From DASQZT01 sp963728965 (GTDB lineage: Bacteria; Acidobacteriota; Terriglobia; Bryobacterales; Bryobacteraceae), in the NCBI GenBank assembly GCA_963728965.1, contig CAVSMH010000003.1, forward strand, positions 62,001-126,000: a stretch of 64,000 nucleotides of DNA, in the 5' to 3' direction. The position numbers and the translations under genes were made by a program. This document shows, in pieces, positions 35,737 to 46,746 of this stretch. Position 1 is the stretch's first letter, and every line of letters starts with the position of its first letter. A model generated the notes under the pieces. The model was not told the DNA's origin and did no database searches. It saw only the letters and a program-made list of their open reading frames with translations.

Positions 35737-38700
35737 ATGCAATTTGCGGATTTCCTTTCAAACGTCATTCATCGTTTCGAGCGGCACGCTGCTGTGTCGC
35801 TGGCGTCTGCACTCGCCCTCACGCTTTCCGCGGCCCACGCCGCTCCCGCCGACCGCATCACGCGCCGCGTCAACCCCCGCCAGTTGCGAACCGTGCCCGG
35901 CGCCGTTCACCGCCTCGCCCGGGCCGAATACGATCGCGGCGCGGTCGATCCCGCCATGCGCATGGATTACATGCTCCTCCTCACCAGGCCCACCGCGGCC
36001 CAGCAGGCCGCCCTCGATCAGCTTCTCGCCGACCAGCAGAATCCTGCCTCGCCCTCCTACCATCACTGGCTCTCTCCCGAAGAGTTCGGCGACCGCTTCG
36101 GTTTGAGCGATGCCGACTGCGCCCGCGTGACCGGCTGGCTGGAGTCGGAAGGCTTCGACGTCGATCGTGTCGCTCGGGGACGCAATTGGTTTGCCTTCAG
36201 CGGCTCGGCCGGACAGGTCGAGAAATCGCTCCACACCCAACTGCACCGCTTCCTGGTCGAGGGAGAGCCGCACTTCGCCAATACCAGCGATCCCTCCGTG
36301 CCGGATGCCCTCGCCGACGTGGTCGGCGCCTTTGTCGGTCTCAACGATTTCAAGCTCAAATCGTTAGCCCGGCCGCTCGATCCCGCCTACAACGTGGGCT
36401 CGTCGCACTTTATCGTTCCCGAAGACTGGGCCACCATCTACAACGTCAACCCGCTTTATCAGAGCGGCATCGATGGAAGCGGCCAGAACATCGCCGTCGT
36501 CGGACAATCGTCCGTCCTGCTCAGCGATATCCGCGCCTTCCGCGCGCGCTACGGCCTGCCCGATAACGATCCCAAGCTCATCCCCTATAGCGGCGTCGAT
36601 CCGGGCTTCAACGGCGCTCAGATCGAAGGCAATCTCGACCTGGAATGGGCCGGCGCCATCGCCCCCAAAGCCACCATCTACTATGTCTACGGCAGCGATC
36701 CCTTCATCGCCGTTGCCGCCGCCATCGACATGAACGTGGCCCCGGTCATCAGCATCAGCTACGGGTTTTGCGAACTCGATTTCGCCCTGCCCGCCTACCG
36801 TTCCTTTGCGCAGCAGGGTAACGCCCAAGGCATCACCATGCTGGCTGCCTCCGGCGACACCGGCGCCGCCGGATGCGATTTCAACGTGTCGCATCCGTTC
36901 GCTACCCAGGGCCGCGGCGTTCAGTTTCCCTCCGTCCTGCCCGAAATCACCGCGGTGGGCGGCACCCAGTTCACCGAAGGCACCGGCAGCTATTGGGCCA
37001 CCAGCAACACCCCGGCGTTCGGTTCCGCCCTCTCGTACATCCCCGAGGCGGCCTGGAATGAAAGCGACTCTGCCGGACTCGGCTCCGGCGGCGGCGGCCG
37101 GAGCAACTTCATCTCCAAGCCCGGTTGGCAAACCGGCCCCGGCGTGCCCGCCGACCAGGTGCGCGACGTCCCCGATATCTCGGCCAGCGCGGCCGGGCAT
37201 GACGCGTACTACATCACCCTTCAGGGCGCCAACGGCGGCGTCGCTGGAACCTCCGCATCGGCGCCCTCCATGGCCGGCGTGGTCGCGCTCCTCAACCAGT
37301 ACCTCGTCACCAGCGGCGCGCAAAAACGGCCCGGGCTCGGCAACATCAACCCCCAACTCTACCGCCTGGCCCAGATCGCGCCCACCGCCTTTCACGACAT
37401 CACCGCCGGCGACATCGTGGTTCCCTGCTGGCAGGGCACGCCCGACTGCCTCACCGGCACATTCGGTTTTGAGGCCGCCACCGGCTACGATCTCGCCACC
37501 GGTCTCGGCTCCATCGACGCCCATGAGCTCGTCACCCGGTGGGCCACCCAAACCAACGGCGTCGATATGACGCTCTTCCTCGATGCCACCCGCATCACTT
37601 TGAACGATACCGTCGGCGCCACCGCCATCATCACCCCCACCTCCGGCAAGGGCACGCCCACCGGCATCGTCGAGTTCAGCATCGAAGGCCTGCCCGTCGG
37701 CTCCATCCCCGTCATTACCCGCAACGGCCAGCAGGTCGCCGACGTGTTTTTCCCCGTGTACCGCGTCGGCACCGGCGCGGTCACCCTCACTGCCGTTTAC
37801 TCCGGCGATACCGCCTTCAGCAGCGGCGGCGCCACTAAAAGCCTCCAGATCGTTTCGGGCGCCGGAACCGGCGCCGCTGCCATCATCCCGTCCGGTCCGA
37901 CCGTCGTATGGGCCAACCCGCCCGATGGCCAGGGCCTGAGCTGGCAAACCACCCTCACCCTGCGCGAAGCCGCCGGCGTTCCCGCCATGATTACCGGCTT
38001 CACGATCGATGGTGTGGCCCAACCCCTCTCCGCGTACTTCCCCTCCCCCAACATCCTGCCCAACGGCACCCTTTCCGCCGACGTCGTCTTCCGCAACCTG
38101 GTGGCCCCCGTCACCCGCACCTTCGGCTTCCGCGGCGTCGATTTCAACGGCAACACCTGGACGCGCGAAGTCGCCGTGAACTATTGGGGTGTGCCCGCCA
38201 TCGCCGATTTCAACTTCACCGCCGCCCCTACGGTCGTCACCCAGGACACCACCGCCGATCCGTCCTGCCAGTGGGCCGTGCATTTGAACATCGATGAAAT
38301 GAGCGGATATCTGAACGTGATCAGTGCGCTGCTCGTGGACAACATCGATCGGTCCACCTCGATTCCCGCCGTGTTCGGCGCCCGCCGCGTGGATGCCTAC
38401 AATTCCGTGCAGGGCCAACTCTGCTTCGGCGATATCACTCCGCCGGTCACCAAGGTCATCCACGTGACCCTCGGAAGCAGCATCGCCACCCTCTCCCACG
38501 AGGTCACCGTGACCCTCGCCCCGCCGCCTGCCTCCCCCACCAAAATCTCCGCTTCTCCGGCCGTGGTCAATCTCGCCGCCGCCAACGACAAACAGCCCGC
38601 CCAGGCCACGTTGACCGTGGACCTCGCCGACAAAACCCAGCAGTGGACCGCCACGGTTTCTCCCCCCAACGTCACCACTACCTGGCTCACTGTCTCCAAA

Positions 38701-39513
38701 CTGGCCGGAACGGGAACCGGCCAGATTGTTCTCAGCGCCAATGGAGCGGGCTTCGGCCCGGGCGTGCACCGCGCCAATCTCATCCTCCAGTCGCCGAACG
38801 CCGTTCCCCAGTCCGTCCTCGTGCCGGTGGTGTTCGTGATGGGAGGCAGCGCCTCCGGCCCCTCCATCACCAGCGTCGGCAATGCCGCTTCCTACCAGTC
38901 CACCGGCAGCCCCGGAATGATGTTGTCCGTGTTCGGTAAGAACCTCGCCGGCTCTACCGAAACCGCAACCGCCAGCCCCCTGCCGTACTCGCTGGCCGGG
39001 GTTACCGCCGCCATCAACGGAGTCTCCGCCCCGCTCATGTACGTCTCCCCCGGGCAGGTGAATATCCAGATCCCCTATTCGGTCGGCGCGGGCCCTGCGG
39101 TGCTCGGCATCAACGACCACGGCCAGGTCGCCGGCTTCCAGTTCCAGATGGCGCCCGCCGCCCCCGGAATCTTCGCCGACGCCGACGGCAACCTCGCGGT
39201 GCCTTCCGCCCCCTCCCCCGGTGACTTTGCCACCCTCTACCTCACCGGCGCCGGAGAGGTGTCGCCCGCCCTCAAAACCGCCTACTTCGCGCCGGCCAGC
39301 GCGGCCGCCAATCCCTACCGCCCGCTCCTTCCCGTATCGCTCACCGTGGGCGGCGTTCCCGCCTTCGTCCGCTTCGTGGGGCTGGCGCCCGGCCAGATCG
39401 GCGTCCTCCAGATCAACTTCATCGTGCCCGCCACGGTCCCCTCCGGCGTCCAGCCCGTGGTCGTCACCATTAACGGAGTGCCCAGCCCGCCCGTCAAGCT
39501 TACGGTAAAGTAG
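35737..39513 (+). CDS. Secreted S53 sedolisin with Ig-like repeats and Solibacter-type C-terminal domain
   Basis: This 1258-residue protein has a signal region in about residues 1-35. An activation prodomain (about 65-205, SYHHWLSPEEFGDRFGLSDA) precedes the S53 serine carboxyl peptidase domain (about 225-605). Catalytic residues read as Glu297 and Asp301 (QIEGNLDLEW) and Ser506 (GTSASAPSMAG), with the calcium-binding end near GYDLATGLGSID. An Ig-like domain, two to three beta-rich domains and a C-terminal region of about 210 residues (NAASYQSTGSPGMMLSVFGK onward) resembling TIGR03437 follow. It is expected to digest proteins at acidic pH outside the cell. Transcription is probably from 35649-35676. 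Confidence 0.93.
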   Translation: MQFADFLSNVIHRFERHAAVSLASALALTLSAAHAAPADRITRRVNPRQLRTVPGAVHRLARAEYDRGAVDPAMRMDYMLLLTRPTAAQQAALDQLLADQQNPASPSYHHWLSPEEFGDRFGLSDADCARVTGWLESEGFDVDRVARGRNWFAFSGSAGQVEKSLHTQLHRFLVEGEPHFANTSDPSVPDALADVVGAFVGLNDFKLKSLARPLDPAYNVGSSHFIVPEDWATIYNVNPLYQSGIDGSGQNIAVVGQSSVLLSDIRAFRARYGLPDNDPKLIPYSGVDPGFNGAQIEGNLDLEWAGAIAPKATIYYVYGSDPFIAVAAAIDMNVAPVISISYGFCELDFALPAYRSFAQQGNAQGITMLAASGDTGAAGCDFNVSHPFATQGRGVQFPSVLPEITAVGGTQFTEGTGSYWATSNTPAFGSALSYIPEAAWNESDSAGLGSGGGGRSNFISKPGWQTGPGVPADQVRDVPDISASAAGHDAYYITLQGANGGVAGTSASAPSMAGVVALLNQYLVTSGAQKRPGLGNINPQLYRLAQIAPTAFHDITAGDIVVPCWQGTPDCLTGTFGFEAATGYDLATGLGSIDAHELVTRWATQTNGVDMTLFLDATRITLNDTVGATAIITPTSGKGTPTGIVEFSIEGLPVGSIPVITRNGQQVADVFFPVYRVGTGAVTLTAVYSGDTAFSSGGATKSLQIVSGAGTGAAAIIPSGPTVVWANPPDGQGLSWQTTLTLREAAGVPAMITGFTIDGVAQPLSAYFPSPNILPNGTLSADVVFRNLVAPVTRTFGFRGVDFNGNTWTREVAVNYWGVPAIADFNFTAAPTVVTQDTTADPSCQWAVHLNIDEMSGYLNVISALLVDNIDRSTSIPAVFGARRVDAYNSVQGQLCFGDITPPVTKVIHVTLGSSIATLSHEVTVTLAPPPASPTKISASPAVVNLAAANDKQPAQATLTVDLADKTQQWTATVSPPNVTTTWLTVSKLAGTGTGQIVLSANGAGFGPGVHRANLILQSPNAVPQSVLVPVVFVMGGSASGPSITSVGNAASYQSTGSPGMMLSVFGKNLAGSTETATASPLPYSLAGVTAAINGVSAPLMYVSPGQVNIQIPYSVGAGPAVLGINDHGQVAGFQFQMAPAAPGIFADADGNLAVPSAPSPGDFATLYLTGAGEVSPALKTAYFAPASAAANPYRPLLPVSLTVGGVPAFVRFVGLAPGQIGVLQINFIVPATVPSGVQPVVVTINGVPSPPVKLTVK

Positions 39514-39518
39514 TGTCG

Positions 39519-40193
39519 ATGATGGACGCCGTCCGCCACTGCACCTTCTCGGCGCGTCTCGACTGCCACTATCTCCTCCGCGAGCCCGAAGCCGTGGATG
39601 CCGCCACGCTGTTGGTGGTCACTCTGCACGGCTTCGGCCAGACGCCCGAGGCCATGCTGCAACTCACCGAAAAGATGTTCGGCCGCCGCCACGTGCTCGC
39701 CGCGCTCGAAGGCCCCAACCGTTTCTTCCTCGACGCCGCCACCCAACAGGTGGGCTGCGGGTGGATCACCAGCCGCCACGCCCCATCCGCCATCCGCCTC
39801 CATCACGACATGGTGCTCCATGTCCTCAACGAAACCGGGCGGGAAAACGACATCCCTCCGGAACGCCGGTTCCTGCTGGGGTTCTCGCAGTCCGTCGCGC
39901 TGAACTATCGCTTCGCCGCCACCTGCCCCGGCGCCCTCCGCGGCCTCGTCGCTGTCTGCGGCGGCCTTCCCGGCGACTGGGAATCCGGCCCCTACCAGCC
40001 CGTCACCGCCGCCGTCCTCCACCTTGCCCGCCGCGAGGATCCCTACTATCCCCCCGCCGTCACGGAACAATATCCCGCTCGACTGCGTATCCGCGTGCAG
40101 GACGTGGAATTCCATCTCCTCGACGGCGGCCATCGTATGCCTTCCCACGGCGCACCCATCGTCGACAAATGGTTGGAGCGCGTCCTGAGATAA
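39519..40193 (+). CDS. Alpha/beta hydrolase (phospholipase/carboxylesterase-like)
   Basis: This protein has about 224 residues. It has an alpha/beta hydrolase core with oxyanion segment LHGFGQTPE, nucleophile Ser in LGFSQSVALNY, Asp in ARREDPYYPP and His in LDGGHRMP. This is closest to the carboxylesterase/phospholipase (YpfH/EstB-like) group. No signal peptide is visible, so it is probably cytoplasmic. The start could be ATG 39519 or 39522 or GTG 39513, which overlaps the sedolisin stop. Either way it is tightly linked to the sedolisin gene and likely co-transcribed. Confidence 0.8.
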   Translation: MMDAVRHCTFSARLDCHYLLREPEAVDAATLLVVTLHGFGQTPEAMLQLTEKMFGRRHVLAALEGPNRFFLDAATQQVGCGWITSRHAPSAIRLHHDMVLHVLNETGRENDIPPERRFLLGFSQSVALNYRFAATCPGALRGLVAVCGGLPGDWESGPYQPVTAAVLHLARREDPYYPPAVTEQYPARLRIRVQDVEFHLLDGGHRMPSHGAPIVDKWLERVLR

Positions 40194-40194
40194 T
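40189..40194 (+). promoter_or_regulatory. Candidate -10 box for the TolB-like gene
   Basis: GATAAT overlaps the end of the hydrolase gene and lies nine bases before the ATG at 40204 (ACGAAACAT between), with no ribosome site. This again predicts a very short leader. Confidence 0.4.
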
Positions 40195-40203
40195 ACGAAA
40201 CAT

Positions 40204-41949
40204 ATGCCATCTGGCGCGTTCTTCCGCCGCCCTGCGGTGATGCTGGCCCTCGCCCTTTGCTCCGTGGGCGGCGTGGTGACGATCCTCGGACGGCTGGCCA
40301 CCGGCCCTCCGGTCGCCCAGAAGCGCGTCCCCCTCACCACCGAACCCGGCACCAAGGTCTACCCCGCCTTCTCCCCCGATGGACAGCGCGTGGCCTACAG
40401 CGCCCGCGGCGCCGCCAAGATTGAAGTGTTTCGCGTCTTCGTCCGTGCCGTCACCACCGACACCCCGCGCCCTTTGACCGAAGCCGCCGCCGGTAACGAT
40501 GTCAGCCCCGCCTGGTCCCCCGATGGCTCCCGCATCGCCTTCCTCCGCACCGAGGCCGGCAAAGGCCGCTACATCGTGGTGCCCTCCTCGGGCGGTCCCG
40601 AAAAAATCGTCGCCCAAACCGTGATCACCGGTGACGAAACCCAACCTCCGCCCTCCGTCGCCTGGACCCCCGATGGCAAGTCCCTGCTGGTGGTCCAGGC
40701 CGCCGAAAAAGAGGCCCCCGGACTCGCCGTCGTCTCGCTCGATTCCGGCAAGCTCACCCGCATCACCCATCCCGCCGAAGGCACCGACAGCGATTCCACT
40801 CCCGCCGTCTCTCCCGATGGCGGCACCGTGGCCTTCGTCCGCAGCACCGGCAGCGATGCCGCCGACATCTGGCTCTGCGACCTCAACGGCAACAGCCCCC
40901 GCCGCCTCACCTTCGACAATCGCGGCATTCGCGGCAACTCCTGGACCGCCGACGGCCGCGACCTGGTCTATTCCTCCACCCGCATCGGCGGCTGGCGCCT
41001 GTGGCGCGTCCCGGCTTTCGGTGGCAGTCCCCGCGAGCTCTCCATCGCCGGTCATCAGGCCGAATATCCCGCCGTGGCTCCCCAGGGCTACCTGTTGGCC
41101 TACGCCGACAGCCCCCGCGTCTCCGCCATCTGGCGCGCCAGCCTCGCCGATCCCGCCGCCGAAGACCGCCCCCTGTTGCGATCCTCCGGCCGCGAGTCTT
41201 CCCCCGTCTGGTCCCCCGATGGCAAACGCATCGCCGATATCTCCGACCAGTCCGGCAACGACGAAATCTGGCTGAGCGACGCCGATGGCGCCAATCGCGT
41301 CCAGGTGACCAGCCTGAACGGCCCCCCCATCGGCCGCGTCCGCTGGGCGCCCGATGGCAAGACCCTGCTCTTCGACGCCCGTGGCGACCGCGGACAGGAC
41401 CTCTACACCGTCACCCCCGCGGCTCACGGCAAAACCTCCCGCGTCCTGCTCGGCGGCGCCAATGCTTCCTGGTCCAACGACGGCAGAACCATCTATTTCG
41501 GTTATCGCGGCCAGATCTGGAAGGCCGATGCCAACGGCGGCAACCCCGAGCCCCTCATCAAGGACCGCGAAATGTCTCCCGCTCAGCCCGTCGAATCGCT
41601 CGACGGCAAGTACCTCTATTTCCGCGGCCGCCGCAGCTTCTGGCGCGTCCCCATCGCCGGCGGAGAACCGGAAGAGATCATTGTGCCCGAGCACGACCTC
41701 GGTTGGTCCACTACCCTCCAACTCACCCGCAAGGGCGCCTACTACTCCGAATGGCAGCGCAGCGTCCGTTCCGTCGTGGTGTCCTTCTACGATTTCGCCA
41801 CGAAGAAGAATTCGGTGGTGTTCAAGCTCAACTCCTGGGATTTCGGAGGCGGCCACCTGTTTTCGATTTCGCCCGACGGCAAGTACATCCTCTACCCCAA
41901 AGTGGATCAGAGCCAGACCGATCTCGTCGTGGTTCAAAACTTCCGTTGA
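40204..41949 (+). CDS. Membrane-anchored TolB-like PD40 beta-propeller protein
   Basis: This 581-residue protein has one N-terminal membrane helix (about residues 10-32). The rest consists of repeated PD40/TolB-type blades: YPAFSPDGQRVAYS, SPAWSPDGSRIAFL, VAWTPDGKSLLVV, SPVWSPDGKRIADIS and VRWAPDGKTLLFD. In Acidobacteria such propellers often form the outer part of membrane-bound kinases or winged-helix regulators; here no signalling domain is attached, so it may be a stand-alone version or a derivative. Likely a periplasmic binding scaffold. No enzyme motif is seen. Confidence 0.82.
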   Translation: MPSGAFFRRPAVMLALALCSVGGVVTILGRLATGPPVAQKRVPLTTEPGTKVYPAFSPDGQRVAYSARGAAKIEVFRVFVRAVTTDTPRPLTEAAAGNDVSPAWSPDGSRIAFLRTEAGKGRYIVVPSSGGPEKIVAQTVITGDETQPPPSVAWTPDGKSLLVVQAAEKEAPGLAVVSLDSGKLTRITHPAEGTDSDSTPAVSPDGGTVAFVRSTGSDAADIWLCDLNGNSPRRLTFDNRGIRGNSWTADGRDLVYSSTRIGGWRLWRVPAFGGSPRELSIAGHQAEYPAVAPQGYLLAYADSPRVSAIWRASLADPAAEDRPLLRSSGRESSPVWSPDGKRIADISDQSGNDEIWLSDADGANRVQVTSLNGPPIGRVRWAPDGKTLLFDARGDRGQDLYTVTPAAHGKTSRVLLGGANASWSNDGRTIYFGYRGQIWKADANGGNPEPLIKDREMSPAQPVESLDGKYLYFRGRRSFWRVPIAGGEPEEIIVPEHDLGWSTTLQLTRKGAYYSEWQRSVRSVVVSFYDFATKKNSVVFKLNSWDFGGGHLFSISPDGKYILYPKVDQSQTDLVVVQNFR

Positions 41950-42024
41950 AGCCCCGCCCGCCCGCGCCTATCGGCACCGCGCCCACCCCGCTCTCCTTTC
42001 CCTTGTCCGCCGTATGGATCGGCG

Positions 42025-42030
42025 TATAAT
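42025..42030 (+). promoter_or_regulatory. Candidate promoter for DUF1385-prfA-prmC
   Basis: TATAAT at 42025-42030, with TTGTCC at 42003-42008 as a possible -35 (16-base spacing). It lies 12 bases from the GTG start and the AAAGGAG ribosome site falls between, so the leader would be very short. Confidence 0.45.
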
Positions 42031-42042
42031 AAAGGAGTAACA

Positions 42043-43041
<999 letters not shown>

Positions 43042-43047
43042 ACGGCC

Positions 43048-44148
<1,101 letters not shown>

Positions 44149-44154
44149 TTCGCC

Positions 44155-44976
44155 ATGACCCTGCGCACGGCGTTGCTCCAGGGCACCAGCCTCCTGGAGA
44201 GTGCCACCATAGCCGCGCCCCGGCTCACCGCCGAAGTGCTCCTCTCCCATGCCTTGCACCGCCCCCGCGTCTACCTCTACGCCCATCCCGAGCAGGAGCT
44301 CCGCGAGGTCGAGTGGATCCACTACGGGCGCTACCTGCACGAGCGCCTCAACGGCCGGCCCACCCAGTACATCACCGGCCGCCAGGAGTTCTACGGGCGC
44401 GAATTCCACGTCACCCCCGATGTCCTCATCCCACGGCCCGAAACCGAGCTGGTCGCCGAAACCGCGCTGAAACTCGGCGCTCGGCGCGTGGTCGATGTCG
44501 GCACCGGTTCGGGCGCCCTCGCCATCACCCTCCAACTCGAAACCGGCTGCCAGGCACTCGCCACCGATATCTCACCCGCGGCCCTGGCCGTGGCGGCCGG
44601 AAATGCCCGCCGCCTCGGCGCGCGCGTCGCCTTCGCCGCCGGCGATCTCACCGCGGCGCTGGGGACGAATTCGGTGGACCTGGTCCTCTCCAATCCGCCC
44701 TACGTGCCGCTCTCCCAGCGCGCCGGCTTGCAGCGCGAGGTGCGCGATTTCGAGCCGCCCCTGGCCCTCTTCGCCGGCGAATCCGGCTTCGACCTCTACG
44801 ACCGCCTGGTGGCCGATGCCCCCCGCATCCTCTGCGCCGGCGGATGGCTGGTCCTGGAACTCGGCTTCGGCAGCCGCGATTACGTCGCCGGCCTGCTCGC
44901 CGGCTGGCGCGATATCTCGATTGAACCCGACCTCGCCGGCATCCCGCGCGCCGTCCGGGCCCGCCGCCCTATTTGA
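44155..44976 (+). CDS. prmC: Release factor glutamine methyltransferase
   Basis: This 273-residue enzyme transfers a methyl group from SAM to the glutamine of the GGQ motif of release factors. It has an N-terminal helical domain (about 1-75), the SAM-binding motif VVDVGTGSGALAI and the catalytic NPPY in LVLSNPPYVPLS. The segment GRQEFYGREFHVTPDVLIPR is characteristic of PrmC. It follows prfA by six bases. Its stop overlaps the convergent cytochrome gene by eight bases. Confidence 0.95.
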   Translation: MTLRTALLQGTSLLESATIAAPRLTAEVLLSHALHRPRVYLYAHPEQELREVEWIHYGRYLHERLNGRPTQYITGRQEFYGREFHVTPDVLIPRPETELVAETALKLGARRVVDVGTGSGALAITLQLETGCQALATDISPAALAVAAGNARRLGARVAFAAGDLTAALGTNSVDLVLSNPPYVPLSQRAGLQREVRDFEPPLALFAGESGFDLYDRLVADAPRILCAGGWLVLELGFGSRDYVAGLLAGWRDISIEPDLAGIPRAVRARRPI

Positions 44977-46042
44977 TTTCCCCCGCCGGCTTCTGGAACC
45001 GGTCGTTGTCCACCGCGACATTGCTCTTCACGTCCGCTATCTGGATCGTGAAGCGCCCGTTGGGTCGCGACAGGGTCCAGCGGTGCGGGACCTTCACCCC
45101 ATCCGCCGCGCGATAGTCGGCGTAGTCGATCTGCGTCGGCATGCGCCCCACCGGCGTGTCCGCGTACCGCACCATGCGCACCAGCAGCCCCGAGTTCTTG
45201 TCGAAATAGAGCCGCACCGGCGGATGTCCCGGCGACGACGCGATCAGCGTCTCGCACTCCGCCCCGTCGATCGTCTCCGGACGGCCGCGCCGCAACTGCG
45301 CAAACACCTGCTTCATGCTCAGCGCCAGGCTGAATTCGGCATCCAGCCCCGCGGCCCACGATTCCGCCGGCGACATCTCGCGCGCCGGCCGTCCCGTGTT
45401 GCCGAGCCACCCCGTGCTGCCGTCGAACGCGGTGATGCTCTCCCCCGCGCCCATCCTGGTGATCGAGAGGCGCTGGTGCGGAGCCTTGGTGATCACCTCG
45501 ATCGGCGTCTCGTTGCCGCCGAACCGGATCACCCCCTTCTCGACACGGCTGGTGACTTTGCCGATGGCCTCGGCCCCGCCCAGCGCAGCCACGTATTTCT
45601 CTACGATCTGGTCCGCCGTCGCCGCCGTGGCTCCCGGCGCCGGTCTCGGCTCGGCGTGCGCGGGCCGCTCCGATTCCTGTACCGGCGGCACGCCCGCGGG
45701 GTGCTCAGCCCCGTGATGGCACGAGTAACAGGTCACCTCCTGCCGGCCTCGAAAGCTGTTCTTGTTGATGGCCGCCGTCATCGCCATCATCTCCCGCGCC
45801 ATCTTCTTGGCCGGTTTATCGTCCAGGTCCATCTTCCCCTGCACGTGGCAGAAGGAACACTCCACCCCCAGCGAGGCCGCGATGAACTGCATCGCCGGCA
45901 TCAACTGGTCCGCGGGCGTCCCCTTCAGTTCGACGATGTTCCTGTAAACCTGTTCGGCGGTCTTGGTCTCGACGGCCTGGGCGCGGGCGATTTGCGGCGC
46001 GAAGACGGCGAGGGCGACAGCGGTCCCGATGAGTTTGTGCAT
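44969..46042 (-). CDS. Exported dihaem c-type cytochrome (reaction-centre cytochrome-like) with beta-rich C-terminal domain
   Basis: This 357-residue protein has a signal peptide in residues 1-22. Two haem c sites are CSFCH at 62-66 and CYSCH at 105-109, separated by a Met-rich helix (KKMAREMMAMTAAINKNSF) that may supply axial methionines. This resembles half of the tetrahaem cytochrome subunit of photosynthetic reaction centres, a family common in non-phototrophic Acidobacteria. Residues about 155-350 are beta-rich (VEKGVIRFGG, RLSITRMGAGESITAFDGST) and recall LolA-like lipid-binding folds. It is divergent from the PadR-ABC operon, with a 104-base shared region, and has an AAGGAG ribosome site. 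Confidence 0.8.
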   Translation of the reverse strand: MHKLIGTAVALAVFAPQIARAQAVETKTAEQVYRNIVELKGTPADQLMPAMQFIAASLGVECSFCHVQGKMDLDDKPAKKMAREMMAMTAAINKNSFRGRQEVTCYSCHHGAEHPAGVPPVQESERPAHAEPRPAPGATAATADQIVEKYVAALGGAEAIGKVTSRVEKGVIRFGGNETPIEVITKAPHQRLSITRMGAGESITAFDGSTGWLGNTGRPAREMSPAESWAAGLDAEFSLALSMKQVFAQLRRGRPETIDGAECETLIASSPGHPPVRLYFDKNSGLLVRMVRYADTPVGRMPTQIDYADYRAADGVKVPHRWTLSRPNGRFTIQIADVKSNVAVDNDRFQKPAGEIK

Positions 46043-46113
46043 TCCGCTCCTTCTCGTTTTCTGGATTGTACCGAATCCGCTCCGGCCGTCGCCTTGAAAA
46101 AGGCTCTTGCTTT

Positions 46114-46147
46114 CGATATAGCGGCGGATATATCATCCGATATATCG
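46114..46147. promoter_or_regulatory. PadR operator candidate: paired GATATATC palindromes
   Basis: Two perfect GATATATC palindromes at 46127-46134 and 46139-46146 are 12 bases apart, with a further CGATATA half-site at 46114-46120 that pairs with TATATCG at 46141-46147. The AT-rich symmetry stands out from the GC-rich surroundings. It directly abuts the GTG start of the PadR regulator and lies in the shared region with the divergent cytochrome gene, so PadR may control both directions. Confidence 0.6.
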
Positions 46148-46683
46148 TGAATAAGGATTTCAACGATTTTTTCAGCTTCCTCGGCGGCTGGCCCATGCCC
46201 GGCTTCGCCATGGGCCGACGCTACCGCTTCTTCGAAACCGGCGAGATTCGCCTGGCCATCCTGTCCTTGCTCAGCGAGGGCCCCAAGCACGGCTATCAAT
46301 TGATGAAGGAGATGGAGGAGCGCTCCGGCGGCGCCTACAAGGCCAGCGCCGGCAGCGTCTACCCCACGCTCCAGCAACTCGAGGATGAAGGCCTGGTCGA
46401 GTCCGACATGGTGAACGGCCGCCGGACGTATAATCTCACCGTAGCGGGGCGCAAAGAGTTGGAAAGCGACCCCGAAACGGTGCGCCGCATCTGGAAGCGC
46501 GCCGGGCAGTGTGAAGACTGGCGCCGTTTCATGGGGCCGCAATCGGTCGTCATGTACGGTCCCCTGGTGGAGCTGTTCAAGACCGGATTGCGCGCCTCGT
46601 CGCGCGTCGGCGGGACCCGCGAAGGCATGGACCGCATCCGCGAGATTCTCGACCGCGCGCGGACGGATCTGGAACAACTCTAG
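46147..46683 (+). CDS. PadR-family transcriptional regulator of the adjacent ABC exporter
   Basis: This protein has about 178 residues and starts with GTG at 46147; ATG at 46195 or 46210 is possible. The winged-helix domain has the clear PadR signature LAILSLLSEGPKHGYQLMKE, ASAGSVYPTLQQLEDEGLVE and RRTYNLTVAGRKEL. The N-terminal Phe-rich extension and C-terminal helical tail are usual in this subgroup. It precedes an ABC ATPase/permease pair, the common arrangement for drug- or stress-responsive exporters, and its start lies inside the palindromic operator candidate, which suggests autorepression. Confidence 0.9.
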   Translation: MNKDFNDFFSFLGGWPMPGFAMGRRYRFFETGEIRLAILSLLSEGPKHGYQLMKEMEERSGGAYKASAGSVYPTLQQLEDEGLVESDMVNGRRTYNLTVAGRKELESDPETVRRIWKRAGQCEDWRRFMGPQSVVMYGPLVELFKTGLRASSRVGGTREGMDRIREILDRARTDLEQL

Positions 46684-46746
46684 CGCGGCGCCCTGGTGCG
46701 GCGGCCGCGTGCGCCTGCGTCGCGATTCCGGATGTTGGGAGAGGCA

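Noticed and set aside
36364..39120. Open minus-strand frame of about 900 codons opposite the sedolisin
   Set aside because: Glycine-rich low-complexity translation mirroring the Ser/Thr/Pro-rich sedolisin strand; no domain is recognisable.
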